Source: Zeugodacus cucurbitae (lineage: Eukaryota; Arthropoda; Insecta; Diptera; Tephritidae). From it: DNA of 64,000 nt. The notes under the pieces were generated by a model. That model saw nothing but the letters and a program-made list of their open reading frames with translations. It was not told where the DNA came from and searched no databases. Shown piece by piece: positions 61,713-64,000 of the stretch (positions are counted from its first letter, which is position 1; every line of letters begins with the position of its first letter). Location: positions 57,690,501 to 57,754,500 of the forward strand of contig NC_071670.1 in assembly GCF_028554725.1 (NCBI RefSeq). The letters run 5' to 3'. A program made the position numbers and the translations under genes.

Positions 61713-63130
61713 TCATTTAATTTTGGTTCGTCAAAATAAAAATGTATCACGCTAAGCTTATTTTGGAATGTCTGATATTCCTACTGGGTATATAAATGAA
61801 ATAATATCCGCTTTGACTGCTGCGTACTGCATGAAATAATGGAAGCAAAAGTTTATTCTCAAAGCAAAAGTTTCAAGTGACTTTAAGGAAACAGAAAGCA
61901 AATAAACACATACATAAGTACTAAAACACAAAAAATATGTAAATAAATACGATGTGCATTTACAGCTATGAGTTAACAGCAAAACTGATACGCATCTAAC
62001 TGATATTTTCCAACAACTCATAAACGAATATAATCGCAATGGACATTTGCAGACAAATATAAGTATATATAGAGATAAGTATAAAGGAAAAGTCCGTAGA
62101 TATGTGGGTCATAAATCAAGGATATTATGACGGTAGCTCGCAGAAGCATTTATCATTTATTTGCTAAATAGGGTGCTTTTTCCCACTCATAATATCTATG
62201 ATTTCCATTACTTATTCAATCAGTTGCAGATTTCTAATGATATTATTGCAAAAGACGTAAATAGTGCCATTGGTTGATTTATGTGAATATATGGATAAGC
62301 TTATTTAAAATTTAAATATTTTATATGAATGTTCAGCAAGAATTTGGATAAAATATGTTATAAGTTAACCAGAATGGACTAGTTTGTGGTGCTAGGTTTT
62401 CAAATAAAATACTGTTGAAACTACAAACATTAAACAAGATGTGAGTCCCAAAAATTCGGCATTAGCATTTCCGAATCACAAAATACTTTGTTTGCAGTGG
62501 TTGATAAACGTTGACTTCATTTGTATAAAGTGCCGATCAAAATGGAATCAATTTACACTTTTTTATCTGGTGCTACCAATCTGCTTCCACAATTATTCAT
62601 CAATCTTCGCGTTCAAAACGAATGCTTATAGATAAATTTCTAAAAATAAATTAAATGGAGTAAAATTAAATGTCAACAGGTGTCTACTGATATTAATCAG
62701 GTATATATAGTCAATGGTTACAGCAGCAAAATATTTTCAGAACGAATTCGATGATGCCTGAATTTCATGCTGATTATTATCACACACTACACAAAAAACC
62801 ACTTCTCTCACTAAATAATATCAAAAATATATTCAAAATTCAGAACTATATACATAAGAAGGCCAGCAACCTTAACAGTTGCCGCTAAATCAGCGCTTAC
62901 GAGTAAATTTCAAACAAATTTCACTTCACAGGTGACTGACTGGTAAATTATATGCACAGTCTTAGTGCTTAGTAGAGCTAAGTAGACAACTTTCCACGAA
63001 ATAAGATTCAGTACGCACCACATGTGCCAGCCACCAGACACCAGATACCAAATATCAAGCTAAACCACACTCATGACACTTTTATGAGCAATCAACGCAG
63101 CGGGATGAAGTCAAAAATCTCTTGCTTATA
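61713..63130. other. Intergenic, no gene seen
   Basis: Unique sequence between Helentron J and the DD41D mariner. Short frames without domains. Confidence 0.6.
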
Positions 63131-64000
63131 AAGGGTGATTTTTTAAGAGCTTGATAACTTTTTTTAAAAAAAAAACGCATAAAATTTGCTTTACTTTTTT
63201 ACTTTTTGAAGATAATTTCATTTAAATGTTGACCGCGGCTGCGTCTTAGGTGGTCCATTCGGAAAGTCCAATTTTGGGCAACTTTTTCGAGCATTTCGGC
63301 CGGAATAGCCCGAATTTCTTCGGAAATGTTGTCTTCCAAAGCTGGAATAGTTGCTGGCTTATTTCTGTAGACTTTAGACTTGACGTAGCCCCACAAAAAA
63401 TAGTCTAAAGGCGTTAAATCGCATGATCTTGGTGGCCAACTTACGGGTCCATTTCTTGAGATGAATTGTTCTCCGAAGTTTTCCCTCAAAATGGCCATAG
63501 AATCGCGAGCTGTGTGGCATGTAGCGCCATCTTGTTGAAACCACATGTCAACCAAGTTCAGTTCTTCCATTTTTGGCAACAAAAAGTTTGTTAGCATCGA
63601 ACGATAGCGATCGCCATTCACCGTAACGTTGCGTCCAACAGCATCTTTGAAAAAATACGGTCCAATGATTCCACCAGCGTACAAACCACACCAAACAGTG
63701 CATTTTTCGGGATGCATGGGCAGTTCTTGAACGACTTCTGGTTGCTCTTCACCCCAAATGCGGCAATTTTGCTTATTTACGTAGCCATTCAACCAGAAAT
63801 GAGCCTCATCGCTGAACAAAATTTGTCGATAAAAAAGCGGATTTTCTGCCAACTTTTCTAGGGCCCATTCACTGAAAATTCGACGTTGTGGCAGATCGTT
63901 CGGCTTCAGTTCTTGCACGAGCTGTATTTTATACGGTTTTACACCAAGATCTTTGCGTAAAATCTTCCATGTGGTCGAATAACACAAACCCAATTGCTGC
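63131..64000 (-). mobile_element. DD41D mariner, intact 3' part, runs off window
   Basis: The 3' terminus is AAGGGTGATTTTTTAAGAGC at 63131-63150, next to TA (63129-63130). The transposase follows inward. The 5' half of the element is outside the window. Confidence 0.85.
63199..64000 (-). CDS. DD41D (rosa-type) Tc1/mariner transposase, 5' end outside window
   Basis: The frame is open from the window edge to TAA at 63199 with no break, covering about 267 codons of the catalytic half. The catalytic triad is D62 in FSDEAHFWLNG, D155 in FQQDGATCHTA and D197 in LTPLDYFLWG (numbered from 63993). There are 41 residues between the second and third Asp, the spacing of the DD41D rosa group first described from a tephritid. 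WPPRSCDLTPLDY replaces the mariner YSPDLAPSDY block. The codon at 63993 is TTG within a longer frame, not the start; the paired HTH DNA-binding domain lies outside the window. An open frame and all three Asp make it the only transposase here that could still be active. Confidence 0.9.
   Translation of the reverse strand, partial: QQLGLCYSTTWKILRKDLGVKPYKIQLVQELKPNDLPQRRIFSEWALEKLAENPLFYRQILFSDEAHFWLNGYVNKQNCRIWGEEQPEVVQELPMHPEKCTVWCGLYAGGIIGPYFFKDAVGRNVTVNGDRYRSMLTNFLLPKMEELNLVDMWFQQDGATCHTARDSMAILRENFGEQFISRNGPVSWPPRSCDLTPLDYFLWGYVKSKVYRNKPATIPALEDNISEEIRAIPAEMLEKVAQNWTFRMDHLRRSRGQHLNEIIFKK

Overview
The window is animal nuclear DNA, strongly AT-rich, with GT-AG introns and dense transposon debris. 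The one host gene I can reconstruct is a complete seven-exon neuropeptide receptor whose protein reads as the dipteran allatostatin-A receptor AstA-R1. Together with DD41D (rosa-type) transposases and INE-1/DINE-1-like Helentrons, this points to a higher fly, most plausibly a tephritid fruit fly. The species is inference. There are no operons, ribosome binding sites, CRISPR arrays, or rRNA or tRNA genes that I can support.

Layout. 1-4.56 kb is AT-rich intergenic DNA. 4.56-5.91 kb is a 1.3 kb (AAAAT)n/(AAATT)n array. 7.60-9.14 kb is a 5'-truncated RTE-like LINE with a 13-bp target-site duplication; a deleted relative lies at 13.56-14.40 kb on the other strand. INE-1-like Helentron copies lie at 15.7, 19.0, 29.8, 40.0-41.3 (a rearranged cluster), 42.2, 43.7, 48.1, 50.2, 54.3 and 60.7 kb. 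A jockey-type fragment lies at 27.4 kb and a LINE 3' end with an 11-bp duplication at 47.65 kb. MITE-like elements include a Tigger-like one at 35.9 kb, a hAT one at 43.2 kb with an 8-bp duplication, a TTAA-bounded one at 54.8 kb and a 25-bp-TIR one at 55.5 kb. DD41D mariners are degraded at 52.0 and 57.9 kb; at 63.1 kb one with an open frame runs off the right edge.

AstA-R1 occupies 37.3-39.75 kb on the minus strand. All seven coding exons join in frame to 398 residues. It is the only gene of the host fly for which I see good evidence.

Unexplained signals in the non-transposon DNA: a 17-bp motif (about GTTRCKTATACGCMRTG, palindromic core) occurs at least ten times in both orientations between 1.1 and 43.2 kb with unrelated flanks. 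A patch at 31.4-31.9 kb holds three inverted AGGTCA-type nuclear-receptor sites and tandem GTCACGTGAC palindromes. Two diverged copies of a non-coding segment lie at 26.25 and 33.52 kb.
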